From positions 1 through 64,000 of the forward strand of contig CAVYNE010000044.1 in NCBI GenBank assembly GCA_963769715.1: a stretch of 64,000 nt of DNA, given 5' to 3'. A model generated the notes under the pieces. The model had not been told where the DNA came from. It was given only the letters and a program-made list of their open reading frames with translations, and made no database searches. A program made the position numbers and the translations under genes. Within the stretch, counting starts at the first letter, position 1. Each line of letters opens with the position of its first letter. Positions 8,177 through 15,516 of the stretch are shown in pieces. This DNA comes from Palsa-504 sp963769715 (lineage in GTDB: Bacteria > Actinomycetota > Actinomycetes > Streptosporangiales > Streptosporangiaceae).

Positions 8177-9195
8177 GCTTGCCGATCATGGACCGGCTAC
8201 GGACGGGCGCGGTGCTCGGCGCCGAGGGCTACGTCTTCGAGCTGGAACGGCGCGGTTACATCAAGGCGGGCCCGTTCGTTCCCGAGGTGGTCCTGGACTT
8301 CCCGGACGCGCTGCGGGAGCTGCACCGGGAGTTCCTGCGAGCGGGCGCGGACGTGATGGTCGCGCTCACTTACTACGCGCACCGGGAGAAGCTGCGGGAC
8401 GTCGGCCGCGAGGATGACCTGGAGGCGATGAACCGCCAGGCGGTGCGGATCGCCCGCGAGGTCGCGCGCGAGGGCGATGCGCTGGTGGCCGGCAACGTCT
8501 GCAACACCTGGGCCTACGACCCGGATGACCCGGCCACCAAGCAGACCGTTCGGGCCATGTACGCCGAACAGCTGGGCTGGGCCGCCGAGGAAGGCGTCGA
8601 CTTCGTCATCTCGGAGACCAATGACTACCTGGGTGAGGCGCTGATTGCGCTGGAAGTCATCCGCGGGCTCGGGCTGCCCGCCATGGTGACCCTGGCGCCG
8701 ACGCAGCCCGGCCAGACGCGCGACGGTTACCGGTACGCGGAGGCGTGCCGGATCCTCGCCGCCGAGGGGGCGCAGGTGGTCGGCCTGAACTGCGACCGCG
8801 GTCCGCAGACGATGCTGCCGCTGATCACCGACATCCGGGAGGCCGTGGACTGCGCCGTCGCCGTCCAGCCGGTGCCGTACCGGACCGACGCGGCCGCCCC
8901 GACGATGGAGACCCTGCGGTCACCGGACGGAGAGCGGGCCTTCCCCATCGCGCTCGACCCCTTCGGCTGCACGCGCTTCGAGATGGCGCACTTCGCGCAG
9001 CAGGCCCGCGAGCTCGGCGCGGACTACGTGGGCATCTGCTGCGGCGCCGGCCCGCATCACGTCCGGGCCATGGCCGAGGCGCTGGGCCGCGAGGTTCCGG
9101 CCAGCAAGTACTCGCCGTCGATGGACCTGCACCCCATGTTCCGGGCCGACGTCGCAGCCAAGGACGCAGCCTTCCGGCACAGCTGGACCGCGTGA
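8173..9195 (+). CDS. Homocysteine S-methyltransferase family protein (BHMT-like)
   Basis: This 340-residue TIM-barrel enzyme would transfer a methyl group from a betaine-like donor or S-methylmethionine to homocysteine in the cytosol. The zinc-binding cysteines are visible in GLNCDRG near residue 205 and GICCGAG near residue 289. GTG 8173 overlaps the TGA of the preceding fragment; ATG 8188 is an alternative. A longer in-frame extension upstream is the wrong-frame reading of the flavoprotein fragment and is rejected. With the GntR regulator it is the only apparently intact catalytic gene of a decayed cluster. Confidence 0.88.
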   Translation: MSLPIMDRLRTGAVLGAEGYVFELERRGYIKAGPFVPEVVLDFPDALRELHREFLRAGADVMVALTYYAHREKLRDVGREDDLEAMNRQAVRIAREVAREGDALVAGNVCNTWAYDPDDPATKQTVRAMYAEQLGWAAEEGVDFVISETNDYLGEALIALEVIRGLGLPAMVTLAPTQPGQTRDGYRYAEACRILAAEGAQVVGLNCDRGPQTMLPLITDIREAVDCAVAVQPVPYRTDAAAPTMETLRSPDGERAFPIALDPFGCTRFEMAHFAQQARELGADYVGICCGAGPHHVRAMAEALGREVPASKYSPSMDLHPMFRADVAAKDAAFRHSWTA

Positions 9196-9237
9196 CGGCC
9201 TGGTTCAGCTGTCCTACCCGCCGGGCTGATGCCTTCC

Positions 9238-9387
9238 CTAGATGGGGTAGCGGGTTAGTTCAGTGACGTATTGCCGGTCCGATGGGGTGGTCCATCGGAA
9301 GGTGCCGTCGGGGAGCTGGTCGACGTGCCAGCGGGGGTGCTGCTTGAGGCGGTGGTCGTGCCGGCACTTCGGCTCCTGTCCGTTATA
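9238..9387 (-). pseudogene. C-terminal remnant of an HNH/DUF222 endonuclease gene (likely attachment site)
   Basis: On the minus strand the codons read CRHDHRLKQHPRWHVDQLPD, then GTFRWTTPSDRQYVTELTRY and PI before TAG at 9238. This is the characteristic end of actinobacterial DUF222-HNH endonucleases, whose C-R-H-D-H forms part of the HNH region. Upstream the sequence diverges immediately (YNGQEPK then an in-frame TAA), where the serine recombinase region begins. The rest of the HNH gene is not in the window. I infer that the element integrated inside this gene and that this is its left junction. Confidence 0.7.
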
Positions 9388-9389
9388 TT
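9384..9389 (+). promoter_or_regulatory. -10 element for a leaderless integrase transcript
   Basis: TATATT ends seven bases before ATG 9397, and no ribosome site precedes the ATG. This spacing is the signature of a leaderless actinobacterial transcript. The element lies at the junction with the truncated HNH gene. Confidence 0.45.
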
Positions 9390-9396
9390 AACACAT

Positions 9397-10881
9397 ATGA
9401 CGATCCGCGACGCGATACAGCTAGCCGAGGCCAGCAGGCCGCCCGACGGCGTCATCCGCTGCCTGATCTACGTCCGGATCAGCATGGACAAGGCCCACGA
9501 CGGGCACGGCGTGGCCAACCAGATGGCCAAGCTGGAGCACAAAGCCCGCGAGCGAGGCTGGACCGTGGTGTACCGGCTCTCGGATAACGACATCGGGGTG
9601 ACCCGCAAGGACCCGACCCGGCCGGGCAAGTACCGGCCCGGGTATGAGGAAGCGATGCGGCTGGTTGATGCCCGCGCGGTGGACGCGGTGCTGTGCTTTA
9701 AGTGGGACCGGTTCATCCGCGAGCCGCTGGACCTGGAGTACCTGATCCCCCGGTTCGACAAGGCCGGGGTCCGGTTCGCCGAGGTGGACGGGAACATCGA
9801 CCTGGGCACTGACTCCGGGCGGCTGCATGCCCGGATCTTGATCGCGGTGGCCAAGGCCGAGCAAGAGCGCAAGGCCGAGCGGCAGAAGCTGGCCAACGAG
9901 GCTGCGGCAGTCAACGGCAAGCGGTTCATCGGCGGCCCCCGCCCGTTCGGCTACGGCGACGATCATGTGACCGCCCACCCGGTCGAAGGCCCCGCTGTGG
10001 CCGAGGCGTGCGCCGCACTGCTGGGCGGGGGCACGGTCAGCGGGGTCATGCGGGAGTGGACGAAGCTGGAGCTGGTGCCGCCGCAGCGGGACCGGCGCGG
10101 TACGACCCGGTGGAACCGGGCAAGCATCCGCAGCATCTTGCTGAACCCGCGGATCGCCGGGCTGTCGGTGTACCACGGGGAGATCGTCGGGCAGGGTCAG
10201 TGGGAGCCGCTGGTGAGCGAGGAGACGTGGCGGGCGGTGCGCGGGATCCTGGAAGACCCGTCCCGCAAGCCGCCGCGCGGAGTGCGGACGTTGCTGGGCG
10301 GCCTGGCCCTGTGCCCGTGCGGGAACGTGGTGGCCGGGGGACCGTCGCATACCGGGCACCGGGTTTATCGGTGCTCGATGCCGACCCGGGACCGGTCCTG
10401 GCCCGGCGCGCACGTGGCCCGCCAGGCCCTGCCGGTCGAGATGTTCATTGAGAAGATCGTGATCGAGCGGTTGTCCCGCGCGGATGCCGCTGACCTGGTG
10501 GCCGATTCTGCGGGTGGCCCGGATGTGACGGGGCTGCGGGAGGAGGCGGCGGCGATCCGCCGGAACCTGGAGGAGATGGCCGCGGACCGGGCGCTGGGCT
10601 TGATCACCCGGCCGCAGCTGCTCGCCGCGACCGGGCGCGCGAACATCCGGCTGGAGGAGATCGGGACCGAGCTGGAGCACGCGGCGCGGGAGAACGTGCT
10701 GGCACCGCTGGTGGCCGCCGAGAACGCCGCCGCCGTCTGGGCGGACCTGGACCTCAGCCGCCAGCGCGCGGTCATCAAGACGCTGATGTCGGTCACGTTG
10801 CACTCCCCTGGCCGCGGTGCCCGCCGCCCGTTCGACCCGGCCACGGTCACGGTCACCTGGCGGCAGCCAGACGCCCCCTGA
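9397..10881 (+). CDS. Large serine recombinase (integrase)
   Basis: This 494-residue site-specific recombinase would integrate and excise the element. The N-terminal resolvase domain carries the catalytic Ser at residue 29 (YVRIS), followed by KWDRFIREP and the KAEQERKAERQKLANEA helix. The recombinase domain (IGGPRPFGY, RSILLNPRIAGL) and a zinc ribbon (LCPCGNVVAG, VYRCS) follow near residues 300-340. The C-terminus is a coiled coil. It sits directly beside the HNH remnant, the standard arrangement at one end of a serine-integrase element. Excision partners (RDF) are not recognisable. Confidence 0.95.
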   Translation: MTIRDAIQLAEASRPPDGVIRCLIYVRISMDKAHDGHGVANQMAKLEHKARERGWTVVYRLSDNDIGVTRKDPTRPGKYRPGYEEAMRLVDARAVDAVLCFKWDRFIREPLDLEYLIPRFDKAGVRFAEVDGNIDLGTDSGRLHARILIAVAKAEQERKAERQKLANEAAAVNGKRFIGGPRPFGYGDDHVTAHPVEGPAVAEACAALLGGGTVSGVMREWTKLELVPPQRDRRGTTRWNRASIRSILLNPRIAGLSVYHGEIVGQGQWEPLVSEETWRAVRGILEDPSRKPPRGVRTLLGGLALCPCGNVVAGGPSHTGHRVYRCSMPTRDRSWPGAHVARQALPVEMFIEKIVIERLSRADAADLVADSAGGPDVTGLREEAAAIRRNLEEMAADRALGLITRPQLLAATGRANIRLEEIGTELEHAARENVLAPLVAAENAAAVWADLDLSRQRAVIKTLMSVTLHSPGRGARRPFDPATVTVTWRQPDAP

Positions 10882-11034
10882 TCCCGGTCACGATCCCTCG
10901 GCTTCTCTGCCGCGAGCCAGGGCGTCGTCAGGTCTACCTGAAGCGCCGTCTCCCACCGAGACCTGGTGTCCAACCTGTATGAGCACGCCCCGGATGATCG
11001 CTGCCCGGCCCCTATCCTTTCGGCAGGAGGTTGT

Positions 11035-11529
11035 GTGACATCCAACGGTTCCCCGGCCATGGCCGGCTTCGAGTGGTCACCTACCACCCCTTATCTGGCA
11101 ACGGAAGAGGGCGAAGACGGCTGGTGCATGCGTGATGCGGTGTGCCAGCTCTTCGGCTGGAGGCCCGGATCGGAGAACTGGCGGCGATTCATCGAAGGGC
11201 CGCAGGGGAAGGACACGCCTCGGCTCGCTGAACATGTCGGCCTGACCGAGTTCCAGGTTCCCCAGGACTGGAATGAGCTGATCCGTCGTCTCGCCCATCC
11301 CGGTGTGGCCGTATTCGACTTTCATGCCTACCAGAAGTCCCATGTGGTCTACGTCCACGACCTTCGGTGGCTGCTTCATCACTGGCCGGCCTGCGACGGA
11401 CGGCCCGCAAGGCCTGAAGATCGGCCCCTATGGTGCTACGGCTGGCCGCTCGGGCGAGAGCACATGATGCGGGGGCCGGTGCTTGGTGCGGCGCTCATCG
11501 ATGAGCGGCAGCCACCACACGGCGTGTGA
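11035..11529 (+). CDS. Cys/His/Asp-containing hypothetical protein, possibly a cysteine peptidase-like fold
   Basis: GTG 11035 is preceded by AGGAGG four bases upstream and opens a 164-residue cytosolic protein. I do not recognise its family. The arrangement DGWCMRDAVCQLFGW (Cys31, Cys37) followed by SHVVYVHD (His103, His108, Asp109) after a hydrophobic strand resembles papain-like or C39-like peptidases, where a Cys on a helix pairs with a His-Asp on strands. That is inference from residue order only. It is cargo between the integrase and a DUF4145 gene. Confidence 0.6.
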   Translation: MTSNGSPAMAGFEWSPTTPYLATEEGEDGWCMRDAVCQLFGWRPGSENWRRFIEGPQGKDTPRLAEHVGLTEFQVPQDWNELIRRLAHPGVAVFDFHAYQKSHVVYVHDLRWLLHHWPACDGRPARPEDRPLWCYGWPLGREHMMRGPVLGAALIDERQPPHGV

Positions 11530-11920
11530 TCATACCCATAGATATCTTTGATAGATCCGCAACCATCAGACCAGCTCAGCGCCCGCCTGATGATCGAGGC
11601 TGTATACCAGGTCTGACACCTTGCTCCTCGCGCCGCTCCGCCGACAAACGCGGCGCGGGGAGCAACTCCACCATGGCATGGCTGACCGCCCACAGCACCC
11701 AACAGGCGGAAGCAGCAAGCCCAAGGAGGCGGCCCGCCCACCCCTGACGGCATGGACCCGCCGTTCGGAACGCTGGCGTCATCTACGCACCTGCCCCGTC
11801 AAGGCACGCGCCCGCTATCCGCCAGGGGCGACAAGCCGCAACAGGGCTGGAAAGCTGCTGACGTCCAGTTTTCTACCAAATGGATGTAACAGTGCGCTAC
11901 GATGCCGGTCCGAAGATGAG
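11530..11920 (+). other. Intergenic stretch with a hairpin and likely promoter
   Basis: No convincing gene lies here. The region contains the hairpin listed separately, and TACGAT at about 11899 could be a -10 element for the DUF4145 gene. An in-frame TTG extension of that gene covers the stretch, but its predicted protein is low in complexity. Confidence 0.5.
11621..11665. terminator. Long hairpin upstream of the DUF4145 gene
   Basis: TTGCTCCTCGCGCCG at 11621 pairs with CGGCGCGGGGAGCAA at 11651 with a single T-G wobble, giving a 15-bp stem and a 15-base loop. It may terminate the upstream gene or be a structured leader. Confidence 0.5.
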
Positions 11921-12667
11921 ATGATGCCATCCATGCCACCGACGGCGAACGGACACGAGGATCATCCGGCCCGCGACCCCGACACCCTCCCGGACTCCAC
12001 CGACCCTCACGGGCCATGCCCTCGGTGCGGACGAGCGAGTAACTTCACAGTCGTAACAGCAGTCCCCATCAGCTTCAGGAAAGATGCCTTCGGAATGGGC
12101 CGCCAGGGAGAGCGGATCCTGATCAGCGAGCAGCAGGTATCGGTCCTCCAGTGCCACGGATGCGCAGACTGCACCGCCGTCATCGAAGACTCCTATGTCG
12201 GAGGCGTCCGAAACGGCAGCTCTGGCCGCACGGCCTGGCGCGGAATCCATTGGTGGCCAACACCGGGCGCCGGAACATTCGACCCTGCCGTGCCGGCCCC
12301 AGTCGCCGCCGCCTACGACGAGGCCGCCCGCTGCCTCAGCGCCGGAGCCCCCAACGGCGCAGCCGCCCTACTGCGTAACGCCCTAGCGTTCATCGTCATA
12401 GACAAGGGCAGCGACACCGCAAAGGGAAAGCGTGAACTCTCGGACAAGATAAAGCAGATGATCAGGGACGGCGGTCCGCTCGGCGCGCTCGGCGACTGGG
12501 CCGAACATGTCAACCTCTACGGCAACGCCGGAGCCCACCCCGAGGCGTACGGCAACGTGACACCCGAGGAAGCGAAAGAAGTCGCCGCCCTCACGAGAAG
12601 CATGATCGAACTCCTTTATGAAGCACCCGCAAAATTCGCAAGGCGCCGCGCTGAGCGCGGCCGGTGA
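11921..12667 (+). CDS. Zinc-ribbon plus DUF4145 protein
   Basis: The 248-residue protein has an N-terminal zinc-binding region (CPRC at residues 33-36, CHGCADC at 78-84) and a C-terminal DUF4145 domain from about residue 130. The latter includes AARCLSAGAPNGAAALLRNA, KGKRELSDKIKQMI and NLYGNAGAHPEAYGNVTPEE. DUF4145 is related to HEPN-like helical bundles and often accompanies restriction or defence genes. The chosen start is ATG 11921, since the upstream extension is Arg/Pro-rich and unlike a protein. It is cargo of the integrative element. Confidence 0.75.
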   Translation: MMPSMPPTANGHEDHPARDPDTLPDSTDPHGPCPRCGRASNFTVVTAVPISFRKDAFGMGRQGERILISEQQVSVLQCHGCADCTAVIEDSYVGGVRNGSSGRTAWRGIHWWPTPGAGTFDPAVPAPVAAAYDEAARCLSAGAPNGAAALLRNALAFIVIDKGSDTAKGKRELSDKIKQMIRDGGPLGALGDWAEHVNLYGNAGAHPEAYGNVTPEEAKEVAALTRSMIELLYEAPAKFARRRAERGR

Positions 12668-12718
12668 GCCCCTTCCTGAAGTAGCTTATAAGCAGACCGT
12701 TGCCGAAAGAGCATTACC

Positions 12719-13918
12719 TTGTCAAAGTCGCACCCAGAGCCCTCGCCTGCTACCGCAAAGGAACTCTACGCGAACGCCATAAAGTGCGCCTTCCCGGGCT
12801 GCGAGCAACCTCTTTACCGCGTCAACGCGGATGGTTCAAGGACTCTCAACTCACGAATTGCCCATATTTGCGCCCGCCAGGAAGGTGGCCCTAGGTGGGA
12901 TCCGGATATGTCATCCGAAGGCAACAGGTCAGTTAGTAATCTGTTGGTGCTATGCATTGAGCATGCCGATGAGATCGATCAGCCAGTACGGGTTGGCATG
13001 TACCCGACCGCAGTGCTGCATGAGTGGAAGAGCCAGCAGCTAGCCTATTTCGATGAACGTAAGAACGGATGGCAGATCACCCAGTCCGAAGCTGAAGAGG
13101 TAATCCGAGAGTCAACGCTCCAAGAGATAACGATACAAGCGGAGGTCATCAACCTCGGCGGGCTTGGCGGTGCAGCACCAGGAGCAGGAGGCGGCGCTGG
13201 CGGAGCAATAGGACAGGGCGCCCGAGGCGGCAAAGGAGGCAAAGGCGGAAATCGAAGAAAAAACGGCCCCACCCGCATCAACCTTAAGGGCGGGGATGGC
13301 CGCGCACCTGGAGCAGGCGGCGGAGGGTCAGGCGGCATCGACCCGGATTCCCCCCTCTTCTGGCGTGGCGGCGACACGATGCCGACATTCGGCTCATTCT
13401 CGTTCCTGGGTATCGACGGAAACCAGGGCGGAGACACCACATTTGGACCCGCAGGCGGTGAGCCGCTGCTGAGAGCGAAAGGCGGCAAGGGCGGACTAGT
13501 CGGCACGGGCAAGCGCTCCGAAAGTGACAAAGTTACCGTATCCTCCCTCATGCTCGCCAACTATGTAGAGTTCAGGGAAATATTCGGCTATATCACTGGC
13601 GCCTGCTTCCAGCACTACAACCTCCTTAATCTCGGCGATAATCTCGGCTTTACAGGCATAGTAGTCCTCGAATTCGGAGGAACGCCGGCAGGGGAATATG
13701 GGATCGCCGTAGCCGCGCTCGACCCGAAGAACAACGAGGTGTCTTCTGTAAAACTTGCCTTCAACATATCGAAAGCCGGAGACGTTCTGCGCATAGCCTG
13801 TAAATTCAGCGTCAAAGTAACCGTAAACACGTTCGGCATGTGGACCATAGTCGTAAGACACGGAAGCAAGGACCTAGCCAGACTACCTGTCGTAGTCCAG
13901 CAGGGCGTACCTAGTTAG
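12719..13918 (+). CDS. HNH-nuclease-like protein with Gly-rich middle and DUF6941-like C-terminus
   Basis: TTG 12719 follows GAAAGAG and opens 399 residues. An HNH-type module spans residues 20-95 (Cys23, Cys28, AHICA at 48-52, Asn74, LLVLCIEHADEID at 75-87). Residues 146-260 are extremely Gly-rich (GGLGGAAPGAGGGAGGAIG, GGKGGKGG). Residues 270-399 (LMLANYVEFREIFGYITGAC, EYGIAVAALDPKNNEV) resemble the DUF6941 beta-sandwich by visual pattern. Codon use is more A/T-rich than in its neighbours, suggesting transfer. A DNA-cleaving effector with a sensor domain is my inference; no operon partner is certain. Confidence 0.7.
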   Translation: MSKSHPEPSPATAKELYANAIKCAFPGCEQPLYRVNADGSRTLNSRIAHICARQEGGPRWDPDMSSEGNRSVSNLLVLCIEHADEIDQPVRVGMYPTAVLHEWKSQQLAYFDERKNGWQITQSEAEEVIRESTLQEITIQAEVINLGGLGGAAPGAGGGAGGAIGQGARGGKGGKGGNRRKNGPTRINLKGGDGRAPGAGGGGSGGIDPDSPLFWRGGDTMPTFGSFSFLGIDGNQGGDTTFGPAGGEPLLRAKGGKGGLVGTGKRSESDKVTVSSLMLANYVEFREIFGYITGACFQHYNLLNLGDNLGFTGIVVLEFGGTPAGEYGIAVAALDPKNNEVSSVKLAFNISKAGDVLRIACKFSVKVTVNTFGMWTIVVRHGSKDLARLPVVVQQGVPS

Positions 13919-14019
13919 AGATCCGAGGACAGACGAAAGCGAAGGTTCCGAGATGTCAGCTGTGGACTATTGTGTGAAGTTCTGTAGAGAATCTGGACTT
14001 CGGGTCGCGTGATCCGCAC

Positions 14020-14493
14020 ATGCCCTCATACGACCTGACCCGCGGGAACCTTCTAGATCCAGAGACCGGCGAGCCGTCATCCGCCACGTACCTCTACGCG
14101 ATACTTGATGACGTCACCGTTCAGGCGCGTACCCAGGACGGCGAGGCATACGGTTCAGTGTGGAGCGGAACAGCCATGATCGACACCGGGGCCACCATCA
14201 CGACGGTCCATCCCTCCGTGGCTGGCGAACTCCGCCTTACACCACGCGGCAGCGAACGCGACGCCACGGGAACCCAGGAGGAACCCGCAGCGCTCTACCT
14301 GGTGCGGATGGCGATGATCGGCGCGAGATGTGACCTGCTCGTGGCGGGTCGTCGGTATGACCCCGATCCCGATCGCGATCGCGAGGCTGCGAAACTCTTC
14401 AAGATCACCATCGGTACCGACATACTCCAGTCTTGCCGGTTCATATACAACGATCCCCCGGACAGGTTCACTCTGGAGTTTCACCGACCATGA
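14020..14493 (+). CDS. Retropepsin-like aspartic protease
   Basis: The 157-residue protein carries an aspartic-protease flap core: AMIDTGATITTVHP with the catalytic Asp near residue 55 in a D-T-G-A motif, then ITIGTDILQSCRFIYN, which matches the second hydrophobic-G-x-D signature of single-domain retropepsins. Such proteins act as homodimers. No signal peptide or membrane segment is visible, so it would be cytosolic. ATG 14020 has no obvious ribosome site. It follows the HNH/Gly-rich gene by about 100 bases and could process or activate it, which is speculation. Confidence 0.75.
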   Translation: MPSYDLTRGNLLDPETGEPSSATYLYAILDDVTVQARTQDGEAYGSVWSGTAMIDTGATITTVHPSVAGELRLTPRGSERDATGTQEEPAALYLVRMAMIGARCDLLVAGRRYDPDPDRDREAAKLFKITIGTDILQSCRFIYNDPPDRFTLEFHRP

Positions 14494-14622
14494 CGTCATG
14501 TTGGCCGGGGTCAGGCGCCACCCGTTGAACGGGTGCATTGGGCCAGGTTCACGAGATAGCGTGGCGTGTTACTCGCCGTTGTCCGTGGGGACGCTATCGT
14601 CCGGATGAGGATGTCGTGGCGT

Positions 14623-14856
14623 TCAGGTGCGGCGCGGGCGGCGCAGGAGAAGCGCGAGGGTGTCACGCTGCTGGCTGGACAAAGGTGGGGCGGCATCGAC
14701 CAGTCGGGCGATGTAGGCATCCAGGCTGGCCTGACGGTCGTCTCCGGGGCGCCTGTCACGATCGTGGCGCTCGCCGTGCTGGCTGTGCGCGGCCGGGGGC
14801 GGACATGACCCGGCTGGTCCCGGAGGGGCCGTCTGAGTGCCCGTCCGCTTCCTCAT
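14623..14856 (-). CDS. Small actinobacterial element-associated protein
   Basis: The C-terminal half reads SLDAYIARLVDAAPPLSSQQ then RDTLALLLRRPRRT, a pattern I associate with short proteins on actinobacterial plasmids and integrative elements, often beside replication or transfer genes. The function is unknown. The start is uncertain: the upstream half is Pro/Arg-rich, and ATG 14856 has only a weak site. A competing frame on the same strand looks less protein-like. Confidence 0.4.
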   Translation of the reverse strand: MRKRTGTQTAPPGPAGSCPPPAAHSQHGERHDRDRRPGDDRQASLDAYIARLVDAAPPLSSQQRDTLALLLRRPRRT

Positions 14857-14971
14857 TCCCGGTCCCCGTTTTCACAGGGATGCTGGTCCCCTGGCATGGT
14901 TTAAAGCTACGTATTTGCGGCCGGGCTGCAAATCAACGTGCGCTATCATAGGCCGCGTCAAACGGAACCAG

Positions 14972-15009
14972 GCATCACTCAGCATCACTGGACATCACCC
15001 GGCAGCACT
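14972..15009 (+). repeat. Iteron-like array, four octamers at exact 10-bp period
   Basis: GCATCACT occurs at 14972 and 14982, ACATCACC at 14992 and GCAGCACT at 15002. The constant 10-bp period places all copies on one face of the helix, as expected of a cooperative binding site. Confidence 0.6.
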
Positions 15010-15042
15010 GAATGGCGCTGGTTAGTACGGCAGAATTTTTTA

Positions 15043-15087
15043 CTTGAACACCTATACCGGGGATGCATCCCGTTCTGCGTGTTCAAG
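15043..15087. repeat. Nested inverted repeat
   Basis: CTTGAACAC at 15043 and GTGTTCAAG at 15079 form a 9-bp inverted repeat. At almost the same centre lies the 12-bp palindrome GGGATGCATCCC at 15060-15071. The two symmetric elements share a dyad to within one base, suggesting an operator or a nic-region structure. Confidence 0.6.
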
Positions 15088-15381
15088 CATTCAAGCAAAC
15101 GCGCCGCATGGTGATCACCGGCCTGGCCCCATTGCACCACAGTAACCTCACGGGGCACACACGTCGGACCGCTGGCCTGCGGCTTAGCGCGGCCGGTACG
15201 CTCGGCAGGAACCTTGAGCTCGAGGTCACCCAGGATTCGATCTCACCTTCCCGCGTGCGCCAGCGACCGTCACCTCGGCGCGAGGAGGGCGGAATGCGCG
15301 GTCACTCACCAGCGCCTTTTGTGCTGGATGAAAGCAGCCCGGAACCACCGGCAGCAAGATGTGGGATAAACCCCCCTTTAC

Positions 15382-15462
15382 GTCTGGACCGGGCGCGGTC
15401 CAGACATACACTGGCACCGGGGCAGCGCCCCGGTAATACCTCTCACCGAGAGGAAATCGGTG
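15382..15462 (+). promoter_or_regulatory. Three consecutive hairpins, the last with an alternative fold
   Basis: Hairpin 1 pairs GTCTGGACC (15382) with GGTCCAGAC (15397). Hairpin 2 pairs ACCGGGGC (15416) with GCCCCGGT (15427). Hairpin 3 pairs CCTCTC (15439) with GAGAGG (15448). An alternative stem pairs CACCGA (15444) with TCGGTG (15457) and excludes hairpin 3. The set ends 54 bases before the mobC-like start, so it could be oriT or an RNA switch. Confidence 0.5.
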
Positions 15463-15516
15463 GGGACTTAAACAAAGGGTCAGGAATTGGACGCGGCGAG
15501 CGGGGAGCAATAGCTC

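Larger units (their letters stand above)
14857..15516. other. Gene-free control region of the element (candidate oriT/replication or attenuation region)
   Basis: About 660 bases contain no convincing gene but do hold a 10-bp-phased octamer array, a nested inverted repeat and a cluster of hairpins, each listed separately. ATTTGC and GCAAAT at 14913 and 14928 form a further small inverted repeat. The position just before the mobilization genes suggests oriT. Confidence 0.5.

Noticed and set aside
12719..13918. PE-PGRS-type surface protein
   Set aside because: The Gly-rich part is short, there is no PE domain or signal, and the N-terminus looks like an HNH module.
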